Source: VRUE01 sp963714155 (GTDB lineage Bacteria > Actinomycetota > Thermoleophilia > Solirubrobacterales > 70-9). From it: DNA of 64,000 nucleotides. The notes beneath the pieces were generated by a model. That model was not told the DNA's origin and did not search any database. It was given only the letters and a program-made list of their open reading frames with translations. Of the stretch, positions 9,183 to 18,566 are shown piece by piece. Positions within the stretch are counted from its first letter, which is position 1; every line of letters starts with the position of its first letter. The stretch covers positions 1,612,001 to 1,676,000 of the forward strand of contig OY970236.1 of assembly GCA_963714155.1 (NCBI GenBank), in the 5' to 3' direction. Position numbers and translations under genes: made by a program.

Positions 9183-10147
9183 GCACCGCCGCGATCGAGC
9201 TCGTCTGTCCGCGTTGCGGCGGCTCGCTTGTCGCCGGGGAGAGCGCCCTGGACTGCGAGTCCTGCGCCGAGCGCTACCCCGTCCGCGCGGGGGTGCCGCG
9301 GCTGCTGCCCGGCACCAGTGGCAGCGAGGAGGTCCGCACGGCCGAGGCCTTCGCCTGGCACGGGCGCGAGTTCACCGACCTCTCGGCTGAGCACGAGCAG
9401 CATTTCCGCGACGTGATCGCGCCCCGCGGGCCGGACTTCTTCGCCGGCAAGGCCGTGCTCGATGCCGGTTGCGGCCCCGGGCGCCACGCCCTTTTCGCCG
9501 CTCGCTACGGGGCGCGCGAGGTCTGGGCGGTCGACCTTGGCGACGCGGTCGAGACCGCCCAGCAGATGGTTGCCGGGGAGCCAGCCGCGCGCGTTCTGCA
9601 GGCCGACTTGATGCAGCCGCCTTTCCGGCCCGGCTCGGCGGAGCGCGGCTTTGACTTCATCTTCTCGCTCGGCGTCATCCATCACCTCGACGACCCGGCC
9701 GCTGCCGTCGCCTCGCTGGCGCGCCTGCTGCGCCCCGGTGGCGAGCTCTTCGTCTGGGTCTACGCGGACGAGGGCAATGCGCTCGCCCGCTACGCGATCG
9801 AGCCCCTGCGCCGCCTCAGCACGCGCCTCTCGCCACGGGCGCTCGGCTTCCTCACGCTGCCGGCCGCCGCGGTTCTGCAGGCGCTCGTGGGCGGTGTGTA
9901 CGGACCCGCTCGCGGCACTCGGCTGGAGCGGTGGCTGCCGGCGCGCGGACACTTCATGCCGCTGGCTGATTTCTCCTTCCGGCGCAAGCGCGCGGTGATC
10001 GCCGATCAGCTGGTTGCTCCGCAGACGCGCTACGTCGGCGCCGGCGAGCTGCGCGGCTGGCTGCACGGGGCCGGTCTCGAGGCGATCGAGATCGAAGACC
10101 GCAACGGCAACTCCTGGCGGGGGCACGGGCGGCGCCCCGCCGCCTGA
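9179..10147 (+). CDS. SAM-dependent methyltransferase with N-terminal zinc-ribbon segment
   Basis: The start is the ATG at 9179, which overlaps the deacetylase stop. The 322-residue product begins with a short Trm112/zinc-ribbon-like segment (CPRCGG, then CESC). A class I methyltransferase domain follows: VLDAGCGPGRHALFAARYG for SAM binding, then DFIFSLGVIHHLDDP and LRPGGELFVWVYADEG. Methylation of a sugar or lipid-linked intermediate is likely from the glycan context. The gene converges with the carbamoyltransferase gene, with only 6 bp between their stops. Confidence 0.85.
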   Translation: MSTAAIELVCPRCGGSLVAGESALDCESCAERYPVRAGVPRLLPGTSGSEEVRTAEAFAWHGREFTDLSAEHEQHFRDVIAPRGPDFFAGKAVLDAGCGPGRHALFAARYGAREVWAVDLGDAVETAQQMVAGEPAARVLQADLMQPPFRPGSAERGFDFIFSLGVIHHLDDPAAAVASLARLLRPGGELFVWVYADEGNALARYAIEPLRRLSTRLSPRALGFLTLPAAAVLQALVGGVYGPARGTRLERWLPARGHFMPLADFSFRRKRAVIADQLVAPQTRYVGAGELRGWLHGAGLEAIEIEDRNGNSWRGHGRRPAA

Positions 10148-10153
10148 GCCGGC

Positions 10154-11950
10154 TCAGTCCTTCTCGACGAGGAAGGGGCCGATCGCGAGCGTGTCGACGG
10201 AACCCTGCTCGTAGGCGGTGCAGGCGTCGCCCGGCGTGCAGACGATCGGTTGCTCGTGGATGTTGAAGCTGGTGTTGACGAAGGCGCTGAGGCCGGTCCG
10301 CTTCTTGTACTCGGAGAGGATCGCGTGGTAGGAGGGGTTGACCTCCTTGCGCACCAGCTGCGGGCGCGCGGTGCCGTCGACGTGGGTCACCGCTGGGATC
10401 CGAGCGCGCTGCTCGGCATCGACGTCGCAGGTGATCGTCATGTTCTCCGCTGTGCGGCTGCTGCCGTTGGAGATGCCGAAGTACTCATCCGCGTCCTCGG
10501 CCAGCACGCTGGGTGCGAAGGGCATGAACTCGGTGCGGCTGAGCCGCTTGTTGAGCGTGTCGTTGACGCTGGGGTCGATTGGGCTGGCGAGGATGCTGCG
10601 GTTGCCCAGTGCCCGCGGCCCATACTCCATCCGCCCGTTGAAGCGCCCGACTATGCGGCTCTTGGCGAGGCGCTCGGCGATCTCGGCCTCGACGTCGTCG
10701 TGGTGTGAGAACGGCAGGCCGCGGCGGCGCAGCTCCGCCTCGATCTCGCGGTCGCTGAAAGAGGGGCCGAGGTAGACGTCGTCCATCGCCGCGGTCGAAC
10801 CGTTGCAACCGAGCTGGTGGCTCAGCTGCAGGGCGCTGCCGACCGCGTTGCCGCCGTCGCCCATGTTCGGGTGGACGTAGATCTCGTCGACCTGGTCGAG
10901 TTCGTAGAGGCGCTGGTTCAGCTTCACGTTGGCGAAGACACCGCCGGCCAGGGCCAGCTTGCGGGTGCCCGTCTCACGCAGGATCGGCTGCAGGTACTCG
11001 GTCATCAAGCGCTCGAGCCGCGCCTGGACGCCGGCGGCGACGTCCTCGCGCGAGTAGTCCGCGAGGTTGCGCCGGTAGTGCTCTTCGTAGGCGTTGAGCA
11101 CGGGCTTGCGGTAATAGCGGCGGCCGGGAAGCTTGGTCAGGTAGCGGACGTTGTCGGTCCAGCTGGTCTCGGCCAGGGCCGAGACGAAGGAGCGCCCGTC
11201 GGGGCTGATCTCCAGGCAGGAGCGGAAATGCTCATCGCAGGCCTCGGGGTCGCCGAAGGCCGCCAGGCCGGTGATCTTGCCCTCGTGCCGGTGGGCGCGG
11301 AAGCCGAGGAAGGAGGTGACGCTGGAGTAGAGGAAGCCCGGCGAGTGGTCCTCCTCGCTGCCGGCCAGCCGCGTGATCTCACCATCGCGGCCGAGGCTGA
11401 CCGTGGCGCTGTGCCCGTCGCCGCAGCCATCGGCGGTGACGACGAGGCAGTCGTCGAAGCGTGAGGTGTAATAGGCGCTGGCGGCGTGCGAGAGGTGGTG
11501 GTCGACCGGGGTCAGCTCATCGACCTGAATGCCGAGCTCGGCGAGCACGCGCAGGTAGGTGGCCGAGTTCTGCTCGACGAAGCGGTTTGAGGCCTTGCCG
11601 AAGCCGGAGGTGACGACGCCGGGCTCGCCGACGACGCTGAGCAGCGAGCGCAGCACCTTGCCCGGTTCGAGCTGGTTCTCGGGGTCGAAGGGGAAGCCGG
11701 TATCGCGCAGCAGGAGCTGGGTGATCGCCGGGTGCGCCGCCAGGTAGTCGACGAAGGAGAAGGCCACCTGGTCGACGTCGGCGGGGTCGACGCCGGCGAT
11801 GCGCAGGACCTCGGGGATCGCGCGGCGCGGGAAGCCGAGGTGCATCTTGACCCGGCTCAGCCGCTCCTCCTCGACCGCGGCGACGATCTTGCCGTCGACT
11901 GCGAGCGCGGCCGTGGAATCCCAGCCGGGATTGATGCCTAGAACGATCAC
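10154..11950 (-). CDS. NodU/CmcH-family O-carbamoyltransferase
   Basis: The 598-residue protein begins VLGINPGWDSTAAL, an ASKHA-type nucleotide-binding start. It has HHLSHAASAYYTSRFDD and VVTADGCGDGHS in the Kae1-like half, and GRMEYGPRALGNRSI with KRTGLSAFVNTSFN in the YrdC-like C-terminal half. This is the two-domain layout of enzymes such as NodU, CmcH and TobZ, which transfer a carbamoyl group from carbamoyl phosphate through carbamoyl-AMP to a sugar hydroxyl. In this cluster it would carbamoylate a surface glycan residue or a secondary metabolite. Full length for the family. The next gene on the same strand is the acyltransferase upstream, 42 bp away. Confidence 0.92.
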   Translation of the reverse strand: MIVLGINPGWDSTAALAVDGKIVAAVEEERLSRVKMHLGFPRRAIPEVLRIAGVDPADVDQVAFSFVDYLAAHPAITQLLLRDTGFPFDPENQLEPGKVLRSLLSVVGEPGVVTSGFGKASNRFVEQNSATYLRVLAELGIQVDELTPVDHHLSHAASAYYTSRFDDCLVVTADGCGDGHSATVSLGRDGEITRLAGSEEDHSPGFLYSSVTSFLGFRAHRHEGKITGLAAFGDPEACDEHFRSCLEISPDGRSFVSALAETSWTDNVRYLTKLPGRRYYRKPVLNAYEEHYRRNLADYSREDVAAGVQARLERLMTEYLQPILRETGTRKLALAGGVFANVKLNQRLYELDQVDEIYVHPNMGDGGNAVGSALQLSHQLGCNGSTAAMDDVYLGPSFSDREIEAELRRRGLPFSHHDDVEAEIAERLAKSRIVGRFNGRMEYGPRALGNRSILASPIDPSVNDTLNKRLSRTEFMPFAPSVLAEDADEYFGISNGSSRTAENMTITCDVDAEQRARIPAVTHVDGTARPQLVRKEVNPSYHAILSEYKKRTGLSAFVNTSFNIHEQPIVCTPGDACTAYEQGSVDTLAIGPFLVEKD

Positions 11951-11992
11951 ACCCAGGAAACGAAACAGGGGCGCGAGAGCTTGCGCGGCGGC

Positions 11993-12559
11993 TCAGCGCC
12001 AGTGCTCGAGCAGATCCTCGTCCGGCACCTGCCGCACGGCCCGCCCGGGCACACCCATGACGACGCTGCGCGGGGCGACGTCGGCGACGACCACCGCGCC
12101 GGCGGCGATGAAGGCCTCCTCGCCGATCTCGATCGCGGGACAGACGACGACTCCGGCGCCGACCCGGCAGGCCCGGCGCAGCAATGGGCCCTGCAGCTCC
12201 AGCTTCGGCCCGTGGCGATCCATCGTGTTGTCGTTGGCGAGGGTCACGCCGGGGCCGATGAAGGCGTCGTCCTCGACCACGGTGCCGGCCGAGAGGTAGC
12301 AGCGCGCCTGCACGCTCGCCCGGGCGCCGATCAAGACCCCGGGATCGACCGAGCTGAGGCTGCCGACGGTGGCGCCGGGCCCGACCTTCGCCCCGTCGCG
12401 AATCTGGGCGTGATCGCCCACCCGCGCCCCGGCGCCGATCTCCACCCCGGCGTGGATGACGACGTTGCCGCCGATCAGCACGCCGGGACCGATCTTGACG
12501 TCGGCGCCGAGCAGCAGTCCGGGCGCCAAATCAGAGGCTTGAAGGGCTGCGCCGCTCAC
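11993..12559 (-). CDS. Left-handed beta-helix (hexapeptide) sugar acyltransferase, WbpD-like
   Basis: The 188-residue protein is made almost entirely of hexapeptide repeats (IGPGVLIGGNVVIHAGVEIG and similar). LANDNTMDRHG sits where WbpD/WlbB enzymes have their active-site loop, and the end, VMGVPGRAVRQV, is typical of that group. These trimeric enzymes acetylate the 3-amino group of a UDP-amino sugar with acetyl-CoA. The partner aminotransferase (5708-6868) and dehydrogenase (12706-13953) are nearby. No WbpB-like oxidoreductase is in the window, so the full pathway is not shown here. The start is a GTG, divergent from the dehydrogenase gene. Confidence 0.85.
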   Translation of the reverse strand: MSGAALQASDLAPGLLLGADVKIGPGVLIGGNVVIHAGVEIGAGARVGDHAQIRDGAKVGPGATVGSLSSVDPGVLIGARASVQARCYLSAGTVVEDDAFIGPGVTLANDNTMDRHGPKLELQGPLLRRACRVGAGVVVCPAIEIGEEAFIAAGAVVVADVAPRSVVMGVPGRAVRQVPDEDLLEHWR

Positions 12560-12693
12560 CGTGTGGATGTCCGGAAATCTCTCGACCTGGCGATGATTGG
12601 CGGCATGCTAGCGCTCAGCGGGGGACGCGAGCTACGGCCTGGATCAACCGTTGTCGAGGTATGAATAACGCTCAAGGCGCGCCCCGGCCTGCC

Positions 12694-12699
12694 TACACT
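12694..12699 (+). promoter_or_regulatory. Probable -10 box of a leaderless mRNA
   Basis: TACACT fits the actinobacterial TANNNT consensus and ends 6 bp before the ATG at 12706, the spacing expected when transcription starts at the start codon. No convincing -35 is seen. Confidence 0.4.
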
Positions 12700-12705
12700 G
12701 GCGCA

Positions 12706-13953
<1,248 letters not shown>

Positions 13954-13971
13954 CCGCGGGCGCCCTGCGCC

Positions 13972-14952
13972 TCAGGCGATTACGGTCAGCGCACCGGGCT
14001 CGGCCCGCAGCTCGAGCCGCGTCTTCTCGCCGATGTAGTCGCCGTCGACCTGGACCGGGAAGGGGCGGAGGATCCCGTCCTTGGTCTCCGATATCGAGGT
14101 GACCGTGGCCTCGGTGATGGTGCTGAATTGTTCGATCTGGCGGTGGCGGCCAGCCGGCCGATCCTCGCTGAAGAGGCGCGACATCAGGGTCGGCATATCG
14201 CGCTGGGTGGCCCGCTTGAGCACGCCCAGGGCGAGCGAGCCGTCGTCGATCGTGACCCCCTCGCAGACCCGCACCGGACGGCTGGCGAAGTAGGTGAAGG
14301 GGTCTGAGTTCTGGGCCAGGGCGGTGACGCCCTGCGCCGACTCACCGCCGCCGGTCTCGGCTTGCAGGCGGACCGGGTTGACCAGATAGGAGCGATAGAA
14401 GGCGGAGATCGCCGCCCAGCTGAAGTAGTAGGGGCCGGCGGCCGACTTCAGCCGCGGGTGGGCGTCGACCCGCTTCACCACCGTGGCGTCGATGCCGGCC
14501 CCGCAGGAGAAGACGAAGTGGCGGTGGTCGGCCTTGCCGAGGTCGATCCGCCGCGGCTGCCAGTCGTCGACCAGGGCCAGCAGGTGCTCGGTGGCGTCGA
14601 CGACGTCGTTGGGAATGCCGAGCGTGCGGCAGACGACGTTGGTCGAGCCGCCCGGCAGCACCGAGACCGGTACGTCGGTCCCGGCCAGCCCGTTGACCAC
14701 CTCGTTCAGCGTCCCGTCGCCGCCAAAGGCGACGACCACGTCATAGCCGTGATCGCGCACCTCGCGCCCGATCTCGGTCGCGTGGTTCTGCGCCTCGGTC
14801 AGGATCGTTTCGACCTCGAAGCGCCCCTGCAGCGCGTAGACCACGAGGTTCTTGAGCCGATCCGAAACCGTCGTCGCGTAGGGATTGACGATGATCAGCA
14901 TCCGCTTCTTGGCGGAGCGCCTCGGCTTTCTAGAACGGATTCGGCTGGTCAT
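13972..14952 (-). CDS. Diacylglycerol kinase-family lipid kinase (YegS/DgkB-like)
   Basis: The 326-residue protein has IIVNPYATTVSDRL at the start and FGGDGTLNEVVNGL with LPGGSTNVVCRTLGIP, the glycine-rich nucleotide site of the DAGK catalytic domain. FVFSCGAGIDATVV follows, and the C-terminal beta-sandwich ends with VQVDGDYIGE. These soluble enzymes phosphorylate diacylglycerol or related lipids, recycling lipid for phospholipid synthesis. The first 17 residues are basic and low in complexity; the fold begins at Met18, which is an alternative start. The gene converges with the UDP-sugar dehydrogenase gene. Confidence 0.88.
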   Translation of the reverse strand: MTSRIRSRKPRRSAKKRMLIIVNPYATTVSDRLKNLVVYALQGRFEVETILTEAQNHATEIGREVRDHGYDVVVAFGGDGTLNEVVNGLAGTDVPVSVLPGGSTNVVCRTLGIPNDVVDATEHLLALVDDWQPRRIDLGKADHRHFVFSCGAGIDATVVKRVDAHPRLKSAAGPYYFSWAAISAFYRSYLVNPVRLQAETGGGESAQGVTALAQNSDPFTYFASRPVRVCEGVTIDDGSLALGVLKRATQRDMPTLMSRLFSEDRPAGRHRQIEQFSTITEATVTSISETKDGILRPFPVQVDGDYIGEKTRLELRAEPGALTVIA

Positions 14953-15054
14953 GCGGGACGGTTTGCTGGCGGATAACGCACATCATCCGCACGAATAGCG
15001 ACGATTCCGCGACGGCTTTGAATCAAGGCTCAGAGCCGCGCGAACGTTATCTGT

Positions 15055-15342
15055 TTGGCATCTACGCTCGCGCTCTGTGGGGATCGAGCACTTCCTTGGA
15101 CGGAGCACGCCGAGCTGCGCCTCGGACAACGGGGCTTGACCCGTTCCGAGGTCGAGGAGGCCGTTCGCGAAGGGCATCGGAGTCGTGAGGTCAACAGGGG
15201 CGATGCCGATTGGCGGATCTATGGCGTTCGAGCGGACGGCCGCGGTTTCGTTGTGATCTATGACGGCCCGGTGACGGGGTCGATCTATGCGGTGCGCGTC
15301 GTGAGCGCATGGTTGCTGAGGGAAGGTGAGCAACGCCAGTGA
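15055..15342 (+). CDS. DUF4258 small protein, possible toxin-like partner
   Basis: The 95-residue protein reads WTEHAELRLGQRGLTRSEVE and ends with a beta-strand pair (GFVVIYD, YAVRVVSAW). This matches the DUF4258 pattern (H-A-x-x-R-x-x-x-R-G-h), a small fold often compared with RelE/BrnT-like toxins. No ATG or GTG is available near the N-terminus, so the TTG at 15055 is used. The next gene overlaps its stop by 4 nt, giving a two-gene unit. DUF4258/DUF2283 pairs are seen in many bacteria and are suspected toxin-antitoxin loci, but I see nothing here that proves toxicity. Confidence 0.65.
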   Translation: MASTLALCGDRALPWTEHAELRLGQRGLTRSEVEEAVREGHRSREVNRGDADWRIYGVRADGRGFVVIYDGPVTGSIYAVRVVSAWLLREGEQRQ

Positions 15343-15599
15343 AGGCCATGGCCACCGTTTATTCTCAGCCAATGAGCGGGAAATTTGCCTACTACGACCG
15401 CGAGGCCGACATTGCCTGGTTCCCCACGGGGAATTCCAACGAGGTCGTGAGTGAGGAGGTGGAGTGGGGCCTGGTCGATCACGACTCTGCAAGTGACAAA
15501 GTCGTCGCGATCGAGGTCTGGTCCGCAAGCAAGCGCTTGCCCCCCGAGGTGCTCGCCATGTTGCCGACCCCCGTAAGTGATCAGGGGGCCGCGGCCTAG
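15339..15599 (+). CDS. DUF2283 small protein, partner of DUF4258
   Basis: The 86-residue protein contains KFAYYDREADIAWFP, corresponding to the YDpeaDvLYI core of DUF2283, then VVSEEVEWGLVDHDSASDKV and VAIEVWSASKRLP. It overlaps the DUF4258 gene by 4 nt and is probably translated together with it. DUF2283 members are short beta-rich proteins of unknown function and usually follow a DUF4258 gene. By analogy it would be the antitoxin of the pair. Met4 is an alternative start. Confidence 0.65.
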   Translation: MKAMATVYSQPMSGKFAYYDREADIAWFPTGNSNEVVSEEVEWGLVDHDSASDKVVAIEVWSASKRLPPEVLAMLPTPVSDQGAAA

Positions 15600-16630
15600 G
15601 GGCGCTTACTTAGGTGAGCGGCTGCCTGCTCGGTCGCCTCATAGTGGATCACCTCCCCGTCGCCGGCTTCGCGCACCCGCCCCTCGTTGACCAGCAGGTC
15701 GGCGTGGCCGATCACCTCGGAGAGGGTGAGGAAGGCCTGGGTGACGGCGACGTTGCCCCAGATCGCCTGGGCCAGCTCGAAGCCGCTGCGCGGCTGCTCG
15801 GCGATCAGCTTGTAGATCTTCTCCTTGCGGCGATCGTGCTTGGCGATGCGGTCGTCGATCAGGGCGACGTGGTCTGTGATCGGCTCGCCGTGGCCGGAGA
15901 GGACGATCTCGGCCGGCATCTCGCGCGTCTTGCGCATCGACTCGATGTAGGTGACGAGCGCCTGCGGGCGCCCGCTCGAGCCGTCGAGCGGGCGGCTGAT
16001 CAGCGGGTTGGAGGAGATGTGGGCGATCAGGTGGTCGGCGGCGATCAGGATCTTGCGCTCCTCGTCCCAGAAGACCGTGTCGGAGGGGCTGTGGCCGGGG
16101 CGGTGGATCGCCTGCAGGGTGCGGTCGCGGAAGGGCAGATCCTGACCGTCCGCAAGGGGTTGGGTGACCTCGACGTGCGAGCCCCAGCCGCGGAAGCTGC
16201 GCGAGACGCTGCGCAGCGCCACCGTCACCTCCTCGGGGATGCCGTTGCGGATCATCAGCTCGACCGCAAAGCTGTCCTCGGCCTCGGCGTCCTCGTCGAA
16301 GTTGGCGAGCCGCTCGGTGGCGGCACCGAGCGCCGCTACCTCGGCGCCGGAGCGCTGCACCACGATCTCGGCCAGGCCGAGGTGATCGATGTGCTGGTGG
16401 GTGATGACGAGCAGCTCGAGGTCGTCGATCGAGTAGCCGCGCGCGGCCAATTGCGATTGCAGCTCATCGAGCGCCTTGCCCGAGTTGGGCCCGGTGTCGA
16501 CCAGGGTCAGCGGGTCGTCCTCGATCAGGTAGCAGTTGACCCGCCCGACGGCGAAAGGGGTGGGGATGCGCAGACAGTGAATGCCGGCCAGCGCCGCCTG
16601 CTCCAGCGCCTGCTCGGGCGTCAGCGTCAC
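15596..16630 (-). CDS. Metallo-beta-lactamase fold hydrolase (glyoxalase II-like)
   Basis: The start chosen is the GTG at 16630, which overlaps the stop of the mutase gene as GTGA. The frame stays open for 40 more codons upstream, but those residues are an Arg/Ala-rich shadow of the mutase. The 344-residue product has VITHQHIDHLGL, the HxHxDH di-metal motif, then HRPGHSPSDTVFWDEE and AADHLI for the remaining ligands. A C-terminal helical domain (~270-330) resembles the winged-helix region of LACTB2-like hydrolases. The substrate may be a thioester or another ester. Its operon with a phosphohexomutase and a HIT protein gives no clear pathway. Confidence 0.85.
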   Translation of the reverse strand: MTLTPEQALEQAALAGIHCLRIPTPFAVGRVNCYLIEDDPLTLVDTGPNSGKALDELQSQLAARGYSIDDLELLVITHQHIDHLGLAEIVVQRSGAEVAALGAATERLANFDEDAEAEDSFAVELMIRNGIPEEVTVALRSVSRSFRGWGSHVEVTQPLADGQDLPFRDRTLQAIHRPGHSPSDTVFWDEERKILIAADHLIAHISSNPLISRPLDGSSGRPQALVTYIESMRKTREMPAEIVLSGHGEPITDHVALIDDRIAKHDRRKEKIYKLIAEQPRSGFELAQAIWGNVAVTQAFLTLSEVIGHADLLVNEGRVREAGDGEVIHYEATEQAAAHLSKRP

Positions 16631-18009
16631 GCGCGGATCAGCCCGAGCACCTCGTCGCGCTTGGCCTCCATGTCCTCGCGCGATACGAGCGACTCGAGGT
16701 TGAGGCGCAGCAGCGGCTCGGTGTTGGAGGGGCGCACGTTGAAGTGCCACTCGGGGTAGTCGACCGAGATCCCGTCGAGGGTGGTCTGCTCGCCGTCGCT
16801 GTAGCGCTCGGTGATCTCGGCGATCTTGGCCGCCGGGTCGGCAACCTCGGAATTGATCTCACCGGAGATGAAGTAGCGCGAGCGGAACTCGGCCATCAGC
16901 TCGCCCAGCGAGCGGCCGTCGACCGAGAGCAGCTCCAGCACCAGCAGGGCCGGAATCGTGCCCGAGTCGGCGTTCCAGAAATCGCGGAAGTAGTAGTGGC
17001 CGGAGACCTCGCCGCCGAAGGCCGCGCCCTCCTCGCGCATCCGCGCCTTGAAGAAGGCGTGGCCGACGCGCGAGAGGTCGGAGCGGCCGCCCTCGGCGGC
17101 GACGAGGTCGGGGACGGCCCGACTCGAGCGCGGGTCATAGAGGATCGTCGCGCCGGGGTTCTTGGCCAGCGCCGCCCGCGCAAGCAGGGCGCAGATGAAG
17201 TCGCCGTCGCAAAACTCGCCACCGCCGTCGATGAAGAAGCAGCGGTCGGCGTCGCCGTCCCAGGCGATGCCGAGGTCCGCGCCCGAAGCGCGCACGCGGT
17301 CGATGATCATCCGCCGGTTCTCCTCCAGCAGCGGGTTGGGCTCGTGGTCGGGGAACTCGCCGTTGGGCTCGAAGTACATCTCCTCCAGATCGAGGCCGAG
17401 ACCGTGCAGAGTCGGGCCGACCATCGGTCCCGCCATGCCGTTGCCGCCGTCGACGACCACCTTCATCGGCTTCACCTTGGCGGGATCGATGAAGGAGAGG
17501 ACATAGGCGCGGAACTCGTCCCAGATGTCGACCTCCTCGAATGAGCCACCGCCGGGCGCGTGCCCGAGGCCAGCTTCTATCTCAGCCTTGACGTCGCCGA
17601 TCCCGGCGTCGCCGGAGAGCGGCAATGCGCCCTCGCGCACCAGCTTCACCCCGGTGTAGGCCTTCGGGTTGTGCGAGGCGGTGACCATCGCGCCGCCGTC
17701 GAGCTCACGCGAGCCAACCAGGTGGTAGAGCATCTCGGTCGCGACCATGCCGGCGTCGAGCACGGTGGCGCCCTCGAAGATCAGGCCGTCGCGTAGCTCC
17801 GCCGCCATCGCCGGCGCGGTCAGCCGCATATCGCGGCCTAGCCCGATCCGCAGCTCACTCGTCGGCTTCTCGCGCAGCTTGCCCAGCACGCGGGCGAAGG
17901 CACGGCCGATCGCGTGCGCGGTCGTCTCATCCATTTCATCGCCATAGAGGCCCCGTATGTCGTAGGCCTTGAAGATTCCAGGGGGCGCCAGGATCGGCTG
18001 CTCGCTCAA
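16627..18009 (-). CDS. manB: Phosphomannomutase/phosphoglucomutase (ManB/AlgC family)
   Basis: The 460-residue alpha-D-phosphohexomutase starts with FKAYDIRG. It has MVTASHNP, with the phosphoserine at residue 112, a Mg-binding DGDADR and a sugar-binding GEVSGHYYFRD. The C-terminal phosphate-binding domain has RPSNTEPLLRLNLE. It interconverts hexose-6- and hexose-1-phosphate and so feeds GDP-mannose or UDP-glucose synthesis for the surface glycans encoded nearby. It overlaps the HIT gene by 4 nt and the hydrolase start as GTGA, so the three genes form one minus-strand unit. The choice of mannose or glucose is uncertain. Confidence 0.92.
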   Translation of the reverse strand: MSEQPILAPPGIFKAYDIRGLYGDEMDETTAHAIGRAFARVLGKLREKPTSELRIGLGRDMRLTAPAMAAELRDGLIFEGATVLDAGMVATEMLYHLVGSRELDGGAMVTASHNPKAYTGVKLVREGALPLSGDAGIGDVKAEIEAGLGHAPGGGSFEEVDIWDEFRAYVLSFIDPAKVKPMKVVVDGGNGMAGPMVGPTLHGLGLDLEEMYFEPNGEFPDHEPNPLLEENRRMIIDRVRASGADLGIAWDGDADRCFFIDGGGEFCDGDFICALLARAALAKNPGATILYDPRSSRAVPDLVAAEGGRSDLSRVGHAFFKARMREEGAAFGGEVSGHYYFRDFWNADSGTIPALLVLELLSVDGRSLGELMAEFRSRYFISGEINSEVADPAAKIAEITERYSDGEQTTLDGISVDYPEWHFNVRPSNTEPLLRLNLESLVSREDMEAKRDEVLGLIRA

Positions 18010-18494
18010 AATGCTCCCTTCAGCGCTGCGTAGCTCTGCTCGAGGGTTTGCGGCATCACTTTGGTGTCGGCGATGACCGGCATGAAGTTGGTGTCGCCGC
18101 CCCAGCGGGGGACGACGTGCATATGTATGTGGTGCTCGACCCCGGCACCGGCGACGCGGCCCTGGTTGAAGCCGACGTTGTAGCCGTGCGGCTCATAGAT
18201 CGCTTCCAGGCGGCTCATCGCCCGCTGGGCCAGCTCCATCATCTCGGCGACGGTCGTCGCGGGAAGGTCCTGTATGCGGCCGATGTGCTCATAAGGGGCC
18301 ACCATCAGGTGCCCGTTGGTGTAGGGGAAGAGGTTGAGGATCACGAAGCAGCTCTCGCCGCGGTGGACGATCAAGTTCTCCTCATCGGCATCCGCGGCCG
18401 GCTTGGCGCAGAAGATGCACTGCTCCTCGTTGTCCTTGGCTGCGTCCTTCACGTAGGCGAGGCGCCAGGGCGCCCAGATGCGGAAATTTGCCAC
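18006..18494 (-). CDS. HIT family nucleotide hydrolase/phosphorylase
   Basis: The 162-residue protein starts at a GTG and carries CIFC near residue 25, the first half of a zinc site found in many actinobacterial HIT proteins. The histidine triad HIHMHVVPRW lies near residue 118. LNLFPYTNGHLMVAPYEHIG is typical of the Ap4A phosphorylase/Fhit-like branch. The enzyme acts on dinucleoside polyphosphates or nucleoside phosphoramidates. A 47-bp palindromic repeat lies between this gene and corA upstream, 23 bp from the start codon. Confidence 0.9.
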   Translation of the reverse strand: MANFRIWAPWRLAYVKDAAKDNEEQCIFCAKPAADADEENLIVHRGESCFVILNLFPYTNGHLMVAPYEHIGRIQDLPATTVAEMMELAQRAMSRLEAIYEPHGYNVGFNQGRVAGAGVEHHIHMHVVPRWGGDTNFMPVIADTKVMPQTLEQSYAALKGAF

Positions 18495-18516
18495 GGGCGC
18501 ACCATCCTATTCAGCC

Positions 18517-18563
18517 CTCCGCTGTTCCTTTCCCTCGGTATGTCGTGCAAAGGCGCAGCGGAG
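18517..18563. repeat. Palindromic repeat, copy A (47 bp)
   Basis: Arms CTCCGCTGTTCCTTT (18517-18531) and AAAGGCGCAGCGGAG (18549-18563) pair at 13 of 15 positions. Read on the minus strand it starts 3 bp after the corA stop, and it continues into GGCTG exactly as copy D at 48049 does; the loops of A and D are also alike (CTTTGCAC...). It lies between corA and the HIT gene. Confidence 0.75.
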
Positions 18564-18566
18564 CGC

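Noticed and set aside
15018..15050. Promoter TTGAAT...CGTTAT ahead of the DUF4258 gene
   Set aside because: The spacer is 21 bp, too long for a normal sigma-70-type promoter, and the -10 match is weak.
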